Below are positions 9,592 to 17,562 of a stretch of DNA of 64,000 nucleotides, piece after piece (position 1 is the first letter of the stretch; each line of letters begins with the position of its first letter). A program made the translations under genes and the position numbers. This DNA comes from Streptomyces collinus Tu 365. Its GTDB lineage: Bacteria > Actinomycetota > Actinomycetes > Streptomycetales > Streptomycetaceae. The notes beneath the pieces are model-generated. The model saw only the letters and a program-made list of their open reading frames with translations. It was not told where the DNA came from and made no database searches. The stretch spans positions 992,001 through 1,056,000 of the forward strand of contig NC_021985.1 of the NCBI RefSeq assembly GCF_000444875.1, given 5' to 3'.

Positions 9592-9643
9592 AGCCACCAG
9601 GATGATCCGATCGGCCCGGGGCCTCAACCGCGGCGGCGCCGCC

Positions 9644-10111
9644 TCAGGGCTTTCGCGCCCGCAGGACGGACAGCGCGCGGTCGGCGTGGGTGTTCATCCG
9701 CAGCTCGCTGCGGACGACCTCCAGGACGGTGCGGTCCTCGGCGATCACGAAGGTGACCCGCTTGGTCGGGGCGAGCGTGAAGCCCCGCTTGACCCCGAAC
9801 CGCTCGCGCACCGCGCCGTCCGCGTCGGACAGCAGCGGCATGCCGAGGGTGTGCCGGCCGGCGAACTCCTGCTGCTTGTCCACGCTGTCCCCGCTGATCC
9901 CGACCGGGCGGGCGCCGACGGCGGCGAACTCCGCCGCGAGGTCGCGGAAGTGGCAGGCCTCGGCGGTGCATCCCGGTGTCAGTGCGGCGGGGTAGAAGAA
10001 CAGCACCACCGGGCCCTCGGCCAGCAGCTCGGTGAGCCGCCGGGTGGTGCCGGTCTCGTCCGGCAGGGCGAAGTCCTCGACCTGGTGGCCGACCTCGACG
10101 CGTTCGCTCAT
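9644..10111 (-). CDS. bcp: Thiol peroxidase of the BCP/PrxQ type
   Basis: A 155-residue peroxiredoxin that reduces hydroperoxides using thioredoxin. The peroxidatic Cys48 sits in ALTPGCTAEAC, and Cys53 five residues later is the resolving Cys usual for BCP/PrxQ. ISGDSVDKQQEFAGRHTLGMPLLSD is also typical. It overlaps the upstream DoxX-like gene by four bases (ATGA), so the two are translationally coupled. The start has a GGAGGGA site. The signalling phosphatase gene follows on the same strand. Confidence 0.92.
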   Translation of the reverse strand: MSERVEVGHQVEDFALPDETGTTRRLTELLAEGPVVLFFYPAALTPGCTAEACHFRDLAAEFAAVGARPVGISGDSVDKQQEFAGRHTLGMPLLSDADGAVRERFGVKRGFTLAPTKRVTFVIAEDRTVLEVVRSELRMNTHADRALSVLRARKP

Positions 10112-10488
10112 GACCGTCCCTCCCCGCCGCGGGCGACACCGCGCGCCCACAGCACCAGGGGCACCTGGAGGGGCAGCCGGGCCAGGGCCGCGTTGCGCTG
10201 CGGGGCGGGCCGGTGCCGCCAGTCGACGGCCATCTTCACGTTGGCCGGGAAGACGCCGACGAAGAAGGCCGCGGCGGCCTTCGCGGCCACGGGCCGCGTC
10301 CTGCGGGCGGCGATGCCGGCCGCCAGCGCCAGTTCCACGGCACCGCTGCCGTACGTCCACGCGCGCGGCGAGCCCGGCAGGGCCTCGGGGATCGTGTGGT
10401 CGAACTGGCGGGGAGCGGCGAAGTGGGCGACGCCCGCGGCGGCCAGCAGGCCGGCGAGCAGCAGGGGTGAGCGTTCGGACCGGGGCAC
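10108..10488 (-). CDS. DoxX-like small membrane protein
   Basis: About 126 residues with four hydrophobic segments (LLLAGLLAAAGVAHF, AVELALAAGIAA, VAAKAAAAFFVGVFPANVKM, LPLQVPLVLWA). AGVAHFAAPRQFDHTIP and VFPANVKMAVDWRHRP are typical of the DoxX/DUF4870-like membrane family in Streptomyces. GTG 10488 follows AGAGGAGG, which excludes the longer upstream reading. It overlaps the peroxiredoxin start by four bases, so a shared role in thiol or oxidant stress is plausible. Mycobacterial DoxX works with thiol-redox partners; that comparison is inference. Confidence 0.75.
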   Translation of the reverse strand: MPRSERSPLLLAGLLAAAGVAHFAAPRQFDHTIPEALPGSPRAWTYGSGAVELALAAGIAARRTRPVAAKAAAAFFVGVFPANVKMAVDWRHRPAPQRNAALARLPLQVPLVLWARGVARGGEGRS

Positions 10489-10743
10489 GGTTCCTCCTCT
10501 GGTGACCTGCCGCCGGATATTACTCGACGGTAAGCCGCCAGGGGCACGTGCCGGGCCGTTCACGGAGACGGCCGGGCTCGGGCACGCCCGGCCATGGAGG
10601 GCCAGGTGGGCCGGGTGATGCGTGCCCGGGGACGTCCCCGGTGTCCCGCGGGACGCGGGGACGGCATCCGGGCGGGCCGGCGCGGCAACGCTGGCTGTCG
10701 TGATCACCGTTCGTGGTCACGAGAACGACAGCCGGAGGTTTCC

Positions 10744-11157
10744 ATGATCCGACGGACTCTCAAGAGCGGCCTGCTGGCCACGGTGGCGGTGCTCGCGTTC
10801 CTGCCCACGGCCGGGGCGGCGCCGGCGAGCGCCGCGACGGCCCCGCGCCCCGCACCCACCACCGCCGCCCAGTACCCCGGGCACCACGTGAAGCAGCGCG
10901 CCCGCCTGGCGCACCGCCGCACCTTCCCCGTCCTCGGCCGGGTCGCCACCCGCCGTGCCCGGCTGAACGTCCGCTCCGGACCGGGCACGGTGTACCGGAT
11001 CGTCGGGCACCGGCACAAGAACCGGCTGGTGACGGTCGCCTGCGAGACGTACGGCACCGGGGTGCGGGGCAACCACCTGTGGTACCGGCTGCCCCACCAC
11101 GGGGGCTACGTCGCGGCCCGTTACGTCGTCACCCGTCGCGCCGTGCCCTGGTGCTGA
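10744..11157 (+). CDS. Secreted SH3b-domain small protein
   Basis: A 137-residue exported protein. The signal peptide ends near GAAPASAA. A basic linker (KQRARLAHRRTFP) leads to a bacterial SH3 domain: GRVATRRARLNVRSGPGTVYRIVGHRHKNRLVTV is the usual N-V-R-S-G-P repeat motif. The end region HLWYRLPHHGGYVAARYV also fits. SH3b domains usually bind cell-wall peptides; no catalytic domain is attached. The start has GGAGG. A strong hairpin follows at 11186. Confidence 0.8.
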   Translation: MIRRTLKSGLLATVAVLAFLPTAGAAPASAATAPRPAPTTAAQYPGHHVKQRARLAHRRTFPVLGRVATRRARLNVRSGPGTVYRIVGHRHKNRLVTVACETYGTGVRGNHLWYRLPHHGGYVAARYVVTRRAVPWC

Positions 11158-11185
11158 CGGCGCCGCGACGCCGTAACCCCTGACT

Positions 11186-11225
11186 GCCGAAGGCCTGTTC
11201 GATGACCCCCGAACAGGCCTTCGGC
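11186..11225 (+). terminator. Strong hairpin terminator after the SH3b gene
   Basis: A perfect 16-base-pair stem (GCCGAAGGCCTGTTCG paired with CGAACAGGCCTTCGGC) with an 8-base loop starts 28 bases after the stop codon. There is no run of T. Such T-less hairpins are common terminators in Streptomyces. Confidence 0.8.
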
Positions 11226-11346
11226 GTACGCACGCGCCTCACCTTCCTCATACCCGCAGGGGGTTGCGGAGCGCGATCTTCCGGGAAGCCATTCCGGCAT
11301 CAGGGGCGAAAGCGCCCATAGCGGAATGGGAGTAGAGGGACGCGCG

Positions 11347-12108
11347 ATGCGGCATCCCGAAGGATCGGCCACGCCGGACGAGTCGCTCACGGCGAGACTG
11401 CGCGAGCTGAAGGACGGCACGGGGCTGAGTCTCGCGGCGCTGGCCGCGCGCACCCCGTACAGCAAGTCGGCCTGGCACCGCTATCTGACGGGCGCCAAGC
11501 GGCCGCCGCGGCCCGCGGTGGAGGCGCTCAGCCGGCTGGCCGGCGTCGATCCCGCCCCCGTACTGACACTCTGGGAGACGGCCGAGCCGCCGCCCGCGCC
11601 GAGCCCGCCGGACGGGCCGGAACGGCGCCGCCGCCCGCGGTGGCTTCCCCTGTCGGTGCTCGCGCTGCTCGCCTCGGCCGCCGCGGTGGCCGCAGCCGTC
11701 ACGGTCACGGGCCGCTCCGCCCCCGCCCCGGCCGCGCAGACCCTGGTGACCATGCCCCGCTGCCACGCGCGCTCCTGCCAGGGCCGACTGCCCGACGCCT
11801 CGGTGTGCGCCCGGGACGCGCAGACGAGGAGCAGGGTGGCCGACCCCGACTACGACGTCCTGCTCCGCTACTCCCCCGCCTGCGGCACCGCCTGGTCCCA
11901 GGTGCGGACGCGCTCGGCGCCGGCCCGGGAGGTCTCGGTACGGGCCGGCCAGGACGTCCTGTCGGCGAGCTACCCGGCGGGCGACACCACCGGCGACACC
12001 AGCCCGATGCTCGCCGTCCGCTCTCCCCGGGGTGTCACGGCCTGTGCCGAGGTCGACGGCCAACTGGCCTGCACGGGCCTGGACGCGGACTTCCCGGACG
12101 AGGGCTGA
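11347..12108 (+). CDS. Membrane-anchored helix-turn-helix protein with DUF2690 domain
   Basis: About 253 residues. An XRE-type helix-turn-helix lies at about 10-75 (RLRELKDGTGLSLAALAART, SKSAWHRYLTGAKRPPRPAVEALSRLAGVD). After a proline-rich linker there is one membrane segment (WLPLSVLALLASAAAVAAAV). The outer domain carries the DUF2690 Cys pattern CHARSCQGRLPDASVCARDA and LRYSPACGTAW. This layout suggests a transmembrane regulator with a disulfide-bonded extracellular sensor, but the signal and targets are unknown. ATG 11347 has GAGGGA upstream; 11326 is a possible longer start. Confidence 0.8.
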   Translation: MRHPEGSATPDESLTARLRELKDGTGLSLAALAARTPYSKSAWHRYLTGAKRPPRPAVEALSRLAGVDPAPVLTLWETAEPPPAPSPPDGPERRRRPRWLPLSVLALLASAAAVAAAVTVTGRSAPAPAAQTLVTMPRCHARSCQGRLPDASVCARDAQTRSRVADPDYDVLLRYSPACGTAWSQVRTRSAPAREVSVRAGQDVLSASYPAGDTTGDTSPMLAVRSPRGVTACAEVDGQLACTGLDADFPDEG

Positions 12109-12223
12109 CCACGGGCGGGGCGCCGACGCGGGCGCTCCGGGAACACGCGTCGCCGGTGGCCGGATGACGGGAGGTGCGCAGAGCCGCGACGCCGATGAGG
12201 AACCCGGGACGGCCCGGTACCGG

Positions 12224-13084
12224 TCAGGCCGCCCGGTACAGCTCCGTGAGGAGTTCGAGCACCGTCCGCCGGACCGGGTGCGGATCGTCCCGCCACCAGG
12301 CCAGGCGCACGGCGACGGGTTCGGCGTCGCGCACCGGCCGGTAGACGATGCCGGGCCTCGGGTACTGGTTGGCGGTCGACTCGGCCGTCACGCCGATCCC
12401 GCCGCCGGCGGCGATGACGGTGAGCCAGTCGTCCACGTCGTACGTCTCCTCGACGGCCGGCCGCGCCTCGGCGGGCCACAGCTCCGGGGTGGCCGTGCCG
12501 GTACGGCGGTCCACCAGCAGGGTGCGGCCGGTGAGGTCGGCGAGCCGGACCGAGCGGCGCCGGGCCAGGGGGTCGTCGGCGGCGAGCGCGCACAGGCGGC
12601 GTTCAAGGCCGACGAGGGCGGTGGCGAACCGCCGGTCGTCCAGTGGCCTGCGGACCACAGCGAGGTCGCAGGCGCCCTCGGAGAGGCCGGCGGACGGGGA
12701 GTTGACCCGCACCAGGTGCAGGTCGGTGTCCGGGTGCGCGGCCCGCCAGCGGCGCTGGAAGGCCACGGTGTGGCGGCCGAGCGCGGACCAGGCGTAGCCG
12801 ATCCGCACCCGTTCGTGCCCCGAGCCGGCCTCACGGACCAGCTCGCCGACGTCCGCGAGCACCCGGCGGGCCTGCGCCAGCACCCGCACGCCGGTCGCGG
12901 TCGGGGTCACCGAGCGCGAGGTGCGCCGCAGCAGCCGTACCCCCAGGGCATGCTCCAGCGAGGCGAGGGCACGGGAGACGGCGGCCTGGGACACGCCGAG
13001 GGCGCCGGCCGCGTCGGTGAAGGTGCCCTCGTCGGCGATGGCCACGAGACAGCGGAGCTGGCGCAGTTCGATCCCGTCGTGCAT
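12224..13084 (-). CDS. LysR-family transcriptional regulator
   Basis: A 286-residue LysR regulator. The N-terminal winged helix covers about 1-65 (IELRQLRCLVAIADEGTFTDAAGALGVSQAAVSRALASLEHALG). A periplasmic-binding-protein-like effector domain follows from about 90. It is divergent from the EamA transporter at 13153 with only 68 bases between, so it probably controls that transporter. ATG 13084 is chosen because conserved sequence begins there; the longer reading from 13126 would run through the likely operator. Confidence 0.88.
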   Translation of the reverse strand: MHDGIELRQLRCLVAIADEGTFTDAAGALGVSQAAVSRALASLEHALGVRLLRRTSRSVTPTATGVRVLAQARRVLADVGELVREAGSGHERVRIGYAWSALGRHTVAFQRRWRAAHPDTDLHLVRVNSPSAGLSEGACDLAVVRRPLDDRRFATALVGLERRLCALAADDPLARRRSVRLADLTGRTLLVDRRTGTATPELWPAEARPAVEETYDVDDWLTVIAAGGGIGVTAESTANQYPRPGIVYRPVRDAEPVAVRLAWWRDDPHPVRRTVLELLTELYRAA

Positions 13085-13115
13085 GCGTCCAGCGTATAGA
13101 TGACGTCTCGCATGC
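13081..13115. promoter_or_regulatory. Candidate LysR operator between divergent LysR and EamA genes
   Basis: GCATGCG (13081-13087) and its reverse complement CGCATGC (13109-13115) are 21 bases apart in a relatively AT-rich spacer. The left arm overlaps the LysR start codon. This fits an autoregulated divergent promoter; a T-N11-A site inside is not clear-cut. Confidence 0.4.
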
Positions 13116-13152
13116 ATTTTGCGCAAGCGTGCCGGGGGCGCACTCTTCGGGT

Positions 13153-14064
13153 ATGCGCGAAGCCCCCGAACGCCCCGCAGCCGCCGTGCCGGTGCCCACG
13201 GCCCCCGCTGCTACCGCCACCGCCGCCCTGCGGGCGCGGCGGATGCTCGCGGTGGCCGCGATGCTCGGCAGCGGCCTGTGCAACCAGACCGGCGCGGCCG
13301 TCGGGGCGCTGGCCTTCCCGGTGCTCGGGCCGGTGGGCGTGGTGGCGACGCGTCAGTACGTCGCCGCGCTCGCCCTGCTGGCCGTGGGCCGGCCGCGGCT
13401 GCGGTCCTTCACCTGGCACCAGTGGTGGCCGGTGCTGCTGCTGGCGGCGGACTTCGGCACGATGAACCTCTCGCTGTACACCGCCGTGGACCGGATCGGC
13501 CTCGGGCTCGCGGTGACGCTGGAGTTCCTCGGCCCCCTCGCCGTCGCGCTCGCCGGGTCCCGGCGCCGGCTGGACGCGGGGTGCGCGGTGCTGGCGGCGG
13601 CCGGGGTCGTCGTCCTGATGCGCCCGAGACCGTCGGCCGACTACACGGGCATGGCGCTCGGGCTGGTGGCCGCGTGCTGCTGGGCGGCGTACATCCTGCT
13701 CAACCGGGTCGTCGGACGGCGCGTGCCCGGGGTGCAGGGCTCCGCCGCGGCCGCGACGCTGTCGGCGCTCGCCTTCCTGCCGGTGGGGGCCGTGGTGGCC
13801 GTACGGCATCCCCCGACCGCGGGCGCGGTGCTGTGCGCCGCCGCGGCAGGGGTGCTCTCCTCCGCGGTGCCCTACCTCGCCGACCTGCTCACCCTGCGCC
13901 GCGTCCCGGCGCAGACGTTCGGCCTGTTCATGAGCGTCAATCCGGTACTCGCCGCCGTCGTCGGCTGGATCGTGCTGGGCCAGGGCCTGGGCGGACCGGA
14001 GTGGACGGTCATCGCAGCGGTCGTGGCCGCGAACGCGCTGAGCATCGCGACGACGCGCGGCTGA
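13153..14064 (+). CDS. EamA (DMT superfamily) transporter, RhtA-like
   Basis: A 303-residue inner-membrane transporter with about ten hydrophobic segments in two EamA repeats. Segments such as LEFLGPLAVALAGSRR, GLVAACCWAAYILLNRVVGRRVPG and FGLFMSVNPVLAAVVGWIVLGQ are characteristic of the RhtA (threonine/homoserine exporter)-like branch. Substrate is inferred only. ATG 13153 has no clear ribosome site. It is paired with the divergent LysR gene. Confidence 0.85.
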   Translation: MREAPERPAAAVPVPTAPAATATAALRARRMLAVAAMLGSGLCNQTGAAVGALAFPVLGPVGVVATRQYVAALALLAVGRPRLRSFTWHQWWPVLLLAADFGTMNLSLYTAVDRIGLGLAVTLEFLGPLAVALAGSRRRLDAGCAVLAAAGVVVLMRPRPSADYTGMALGLVAACCWAAYILLNRVVGRRVPGVQGSAAAATLSALAFLPVGAVVAVRHPPTAGAVLCAAAAGVLSSAVPYLADLLTLRRVPAQTFGLFMSVNPVLAAVVGWIVLGQGLGGPEWTVIAAVVAANALSIATTRG

Positions 14065-14180
14065 CGATTCCCTGGCCGGGACGTCACGGACACACCCGGC
14101 ACCGGAACGCGCCGCACGGCTCGAAGCGCGGCCGGGCTGACGCGGGACGCGTCCGCGCGGGGTGGGCCGAATCGGTGCCA

Positions 14181-14638
14181 TCGGCCGCCGGAGCGCAGAC
14201 GACGACGGTCCGCGACCGCGGCTCGGCCGCCGGCCGCGGGCACGCGCGACACCCGGATCGGAACCCCGCCGGCGGCCCGGGCGCAGACCCGGCCAAAGCG
14301 CGGGCCTCGAACGCGGGCTCCAGAGGCCGGTTCGGGGGGCGGGCCGACGGGACTTGGAATCGGCTTCGACGGCCGGCCCGTCGCCATGCAGGCCCCAGGG
14401 CGGCTTCGCAGGCCCGGGCACGGCAGCGGCGACCGGGCGGCCCGGTCGGCCGCCGGAACGCAGACGCCGACGATCCACGACCGCGCATCGGCCGCCCAGC
14501 CGCAGGCGCGCGACGAGGACCGGAACGCGACCGGCGGCCCGGGCGCAGACCCGGCCGAGTCGCGGGCCTCGATGCGCCGGGCCGGCGGCCGGGTTCGATA
14601 CGCGGACCTCGGGATCCGGAATCGGCCTCGACGGCCGG
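14181..14638. repeat. Two diverged tandem copies of a ~195-base non-coding sequence
   Basis: The 709 bases from 14065 to 14773 hold no believable gene. Inside are two related units, 14181-14376 and 14446-14638, about 265 bases apart. Both start TCGGCCGCCGGA(A/G)CGCAGAC, share CGGCGGCCCGGGCGCAGACC in the middle and end with GGAATCGGC(T/C)TCGACGGCCGG. ORFs on both strands here are low-complexity Arg/Pro/Ala/Gly and change frame between copies. Origin is unknown; decayed duplicated DNA or a structured element are both possible. Confidence 0.75.
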
Positions 14639-14698
14639 AAGGCGGTCGCGGGCGGCGGTCCGGGCGGAAGGCGGTCGCGGGGCGGCGGTCCGGCCGCC
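14639..14698. repeat. Short tandem duplication of about 29 bases
   Basis: GGCGGTCGCGGGCGGCGGTC and GGCGGTCGCGGGGCGGCGGT follow each other with about a 29-base period, immediately after the larger repeats and about 75 bases before the ligase start. Slippage in GC-rich DNA is the simplest explanation. Confidence 0.7.
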
Positions 14699-14773
14699 GG
14701 ACCGCCGCCCCGTTCAGGGGAACCGCCGCCGAAAGGCGCGTGCGGGGGCGGGCGGCGGTCGACACCTTCTGCC

Positions 14774-15757
14774 GTGACCCCCGTGACGCTGCCGTTCATC
14801 CCGCCGATGCTCGCCACCCCCGGCTCGCTGCCGACCGCCGCGCAGGACGAGCGGTGGGCGTACGAGACCAAGCAGGACGGCCAGCGGGTGATGGTGTACC
14901 TGCCCGGCGACGGCACCGTGCTGCTGCGCGCCCGCTCCGGGGAGGACATCACCGCCGCCTATCCCGAACTCCGGCCGCTCGGCGGCGCGCTGGGCGGCAC
15001 CGCCGCAGTGCTGGACGGCGAGGTGCTGGCCCTGGACGCGCGGGGCCGGGCGGACTTCCAGTTGCTGCAGAGCCGGATGGGTCTCGCGCACGCCCCGGCC
15101 CGCGCGGCGCGCCGGGCCGCCCAGGTGCCGGTCCACTTGGTGCTGTTCGACGCGCCCTACGTCGCGGAGCCGCTGCTCCGGCTCCCCTACACCCGGCGGC
15201 GGGCCCGGCTGGAGGAACTGGGGCTCGCGGGCCCGCACTGGTCCACGCCGGCCGCGGTGACCGGGCACGGCGCCGAGGCGCTGCGCGCCACCCGGGAGCA
15301 CGGGCTGGAAGGGGTGGTGTGCAAGCGGCTGGACTCGGTGTACGAGCCCGGCGTGCGCTCCCGCGCCTGGATCAAGATCCGCAACATGCGCAGCGAGGAC
15401 GTGATCGTCGGCGGCTGGCTGCCGGGCAAGGGACGGCTGGCCGGTCTGCCCGGCGCGGTGCTGGTCGGCCAGCGCGCGGGCGGCCGGCTGCGCTACGTCG
15501 GCGGCGTGGGCACCGGCTGGAGCACCGCGGAACGGGCCGATCTGGCCGCCCTGCTGGCCGCCGCGGCCACCGGTACCTGCCCCTTCGATCCCGTGCCCAG
15601 GATCCCGGAGGCGCGCTGGGTGCTGCCCCGGCTGGTCGGCGAGGTCAGCTACTCCACCCGGACCAGAGACGGGATGCTGCGCCAGCCGTCCTGGCAGCGG
15701 CTGCGTCCGGACCTCACCCCGCGGGAGTCGGCGGCGGACCTGCCCGAGGACCCCTGA
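14774..15757 (+). CDS. ATP-dependent DNA ligase (LigC/LigD-ligase type)
   Basis: About 327 residues, the size of a bare nucleotidyltransferase plus OB-fold ligase. Motif I is ETKQDGQR with the adenylated Lys near residue 33. Motif III is DGEVLALD, motif IV is EGVVCKR and motif V is WIKIRN. The C-terminal OB fold includes [21 protein letters not shown] and ends [11 protein letters not shown]. It seals nicks or breaks using ATP, probably in end joining together with the phosphoesterase at 6053. GTG 14774 or 14783 is likely; the open frame upstream runs through repeats and is not part of the gene. Confidence 0.9.
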   Translation: MTPVTLPFIPPMLATPGSLPTAAQDERWAYETKQDGQRVMVYLPGDGTVLLRARSGEDITAAYPELRPLGGALGGTAAVLDGEVLALDARGRADFQLLQSRMGLAHAPARAARRAAQVPVHLVLFDAPYVAEPLLRLPYTRRRARLEELGLAGPHWSTPAAVTGHGAEALRATREHGLEGVVCKRLDSVYEPGVRSRAWIKIRNMRSEDVIVGGWLPGKGRLAGLPGAVLVGQRAGGRLRYVGGVGTGWSTAERADLAALLAAAATGTCPFDPVPRIPEARWVLPRLVGEVSYSTRTRDGMLRQPSWQRLRPDLTPRESAADLPEDP

Positions 15758-15822
15758 GGGACGGCCGGTGCGCATGGCCGAACGGGACGGAACGGCCCGT
15801 GCGAGGGTCTATCGTGTCCCCC

Positions 15823-16758
15823 ATGTCCGTGCCGGAACTCATTCGCATCGTCTCCCGTGACTCGCCGATGGCCCTCGCACAGGTCGAGCGCGTACGCGCC
15901 GAGTTGGCCGTACTGCACCCCGAAGTCCGCACCGAGGTCGTGCCCGTGAAGACGACGGGCGACAAGTGGCTCGGTGATCTCGCCGCGGTGGAGGGCAAGG
16001 GGGCGTTCACCAAGGAGGTGGACGCGGCCCTGCTGGCCGGGGAGGCGGACCTCGCGGTGCACTGCGTCAAGGACGTGCCCGCCGACCGGCCGCTGCCCGC
16101 GGGGACGGTGTTCGCCGCGTTCCTGGAGCGGGACGACATCCGGGACGCGCTGGTGCACCCGGACGGGCTCACCCTGGACGAACTCCCGGCCGGTACCCGG
16201 ATCGGCACCTCCGCGGTCCGCCGCATCGCCCAACTGGCCGCCACCCACCCGCACCTGGAGTGCGTGCCGTTCCGCGGCAACGCCAACCGCAGGCTGGCCA
16301 AGCTGGCCGCCGGCGAGGCGGACGCGCTGCTGCTCGCGGTGTCGGGACTGGAGCGGATCGGCCGCCGGGACGTGATCAGCGAGGTGCTGTCCCCGGAGAC
16401 CATGATGCCGCCGATCGGCGCGGGCATCCTCGCCCTGCAGTGCCGGGAGGGCGACAGCGAGCTGATCGACGCGGTGAGCGGCCTCGGCCACCCCGCGACG
16501 CACCGGGAGGCCACGGCCGAGCGGATGTTCCTGCACGTGCTCCAGGGGCACTGCAACAGCCCCATCGCCGGGTACGCGCGCGTGGACCGCAGTGGCGAAC
16601 TGTCCCTGCGGGCCTGTGTGTTCACGCCGGACGGCAAGACCCGGCTGAACGCCCACGAGTGGGCGGGCCGGCTCGACGCGGCGACGCTGGGCACCTCGGT
16701 CGCCGTGTCGCTGCTGCGGCAGGGGGCTCGGGAGATCATCGACGGCATCCCGCACTGA
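15823..16758 (+). CDS. hemC: Hydroxymethylbilane synthase (porphobilinogen deaminase)
   Basis: A 311-residue enzyme that polymerises four porphobilinogen units to hydroxymethylbilane for haem, sirohaem and B12. Asp84 in VHCVKDVP is the catalytic Asp, and the dipyrromethane cofactor Cys244 is in [13 protein letters not shown]. The substrate-binding Arg motifs [12 protein letters not shown] and [12 protein letters not shown] are intact. No other haem gene is near, whereas the usual Streptomyces hemC lies with hemA and hemD, so this may be a second copy. ATG 15823 has little leader; a TATCGT box lies 9 bases upstream. Confidence 0.9.
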   Translation: MSVPELIRIVSRDSPMALAQVERVRAELAVLHPEVRTEVVPVKTTGDKWLGDLAAVEGKGAFTKEVDAALLAGEADLAVHCVKDVPADRPLPAGTVFAAFLERDDIRDALVHPDGLTLDELPAGTRIGTSAVRRIAQLAATHPHLECVPFRGNANRRLAKLAAGEADALLLAVSGLERIGRRDVISEVLSPETMMPPIGAGILALQCREGDSELIDAVSGLGHPATHREATAERMFLHVLQGHCNSPIAGYARVDRSGELSLRACVFTPDGKTRLNAHEWAGRLDAATLGTSVAVSLLRQGAREIIDGIPH

Positions 16759-16766
16759 CCGGGCGC

Positions 16767-16808
16767 CCGGCCGCCCGGGTCCCGCGCTGACGGGCCCCGG
16801 GCGGCCGG
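16767..16808. terminator. Bidirectional hairpin between hemC and the convergent gene
   Basis: A perfect 13-base-pair stem (CCGGCCGCCCGGG with CCCGGGCGGCCGG) and 16-base loop lie 8 bases after the hemC stop. It can serve both convergent genes. Confidence 0.75.
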
Positions 16809-16847
16809 AACCCCGGCGGGCGGCCCCACAGCGGCCGGGGCCGGGGC

Positions 16848-17372
16848 TCAGGCCCCGCCCGGCTCCGTCTGGTCCTTGAGGAAGGCGCTCACCTGGTGGG
16901 CCAGACCGCATTGCGCGGTGCTCGCCGGGGCGGCCGTCGCGGTCGTCTCCAGGACGCCGATGGCGCCCGCCCAGAGCCGCCGCTCGGCCCATTCCTCGTC
17001 CACCCGCAGCTGCACCTGCACGTCCACGTGGGTCAGGGCGGCCTCCGGGGCCGCCGCGTACACGACGGCGGTGGCCCGGCGCAGCGGATAGACGTCGAAG
17101 CCCTCGACGAACTGGGAGTTGCGCCAGTCAATGAAGGCGCCCTCGCCGTCCGGTCCGACCCGGACGTCGATCTGGCCGTCCTCCAGGTGGATGCCGTAGT
17201 GCCGCGGACCGCGGTTCTCGACCGTCACCCGGACGCTGAAGTACGTCAGCCCCGCCGCGGCGTCGTCGCGCCCGCGCGGCGGCTCGGCCGCCTCCAGGCG
17301 GTGGACGCGGACGCGCAGACCGGCATGCTCGTCGTACTCCTGCCAGTCCCCGACCACGTTCGGCTCGTACAC
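16848..17372 (-). CDS. Conserved hypothetical protein, beta-rich
   Basis: A 174-residue soluble protein I do not recognise. It has no signal peptide or membrane segment. Alternating hydrophobic stretches (LTYFSVRVTVENRGPRHYG, IDVRVGPDGEGAFIDW, ALTHVDVQVQLRVDEEWAERRLWAG) suggest a beta-sandwich like the DUF4352-type immunoglobulin-like folds, but this is only a shape argument. GTG 17372 follows a GAGAGGGG site. It is convergent with hemC. Confidence 0.65.
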   Translation of the reverse strand: MYEPNVVGDWQEYDEHAGLRVRVHRLEAAEPPRGRDDAAAGLTYFSVRVTVENRGPRHYGIHLEDGQIDVRVGPDGEGAFIDWRNSQFVEGFDVYPLRRATAVVYAAAPEAALTHVDVQVQLRVDEEWAERRLWAGAIGVLETTATAAPASTAQCGLAHQVSAFLKDQTEPGGA

Positions 17373-17562
17373 AGTGCCCCTCTCGCCCTTCGAGAGCTGC
17401 TGTCTATCTGTGTGCTCAGCGCACTGTCAAATGGGTGGAATGCGCTGTGGCCAGAGGGTTCGCCCGCTTTGATCGTCGATCAAGCGCTGCCCAGGAAGAA
17501 TCCCGTTCGCGGGCTCCGGGAGCCGGCGCGGGTGCGTGCCGCACATCACGTCCGGCACAAGA

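Noticed and set aside
14162..14773. N-terminal extension of about 200 residues on the DNA ligase, and minus-strand frames in the same place
   Set aside because: The sequence is repetitive Arg/Gly/Pro-rich, coincides with the tandem repeats, and the conserved ligase begins at 14774-14783.
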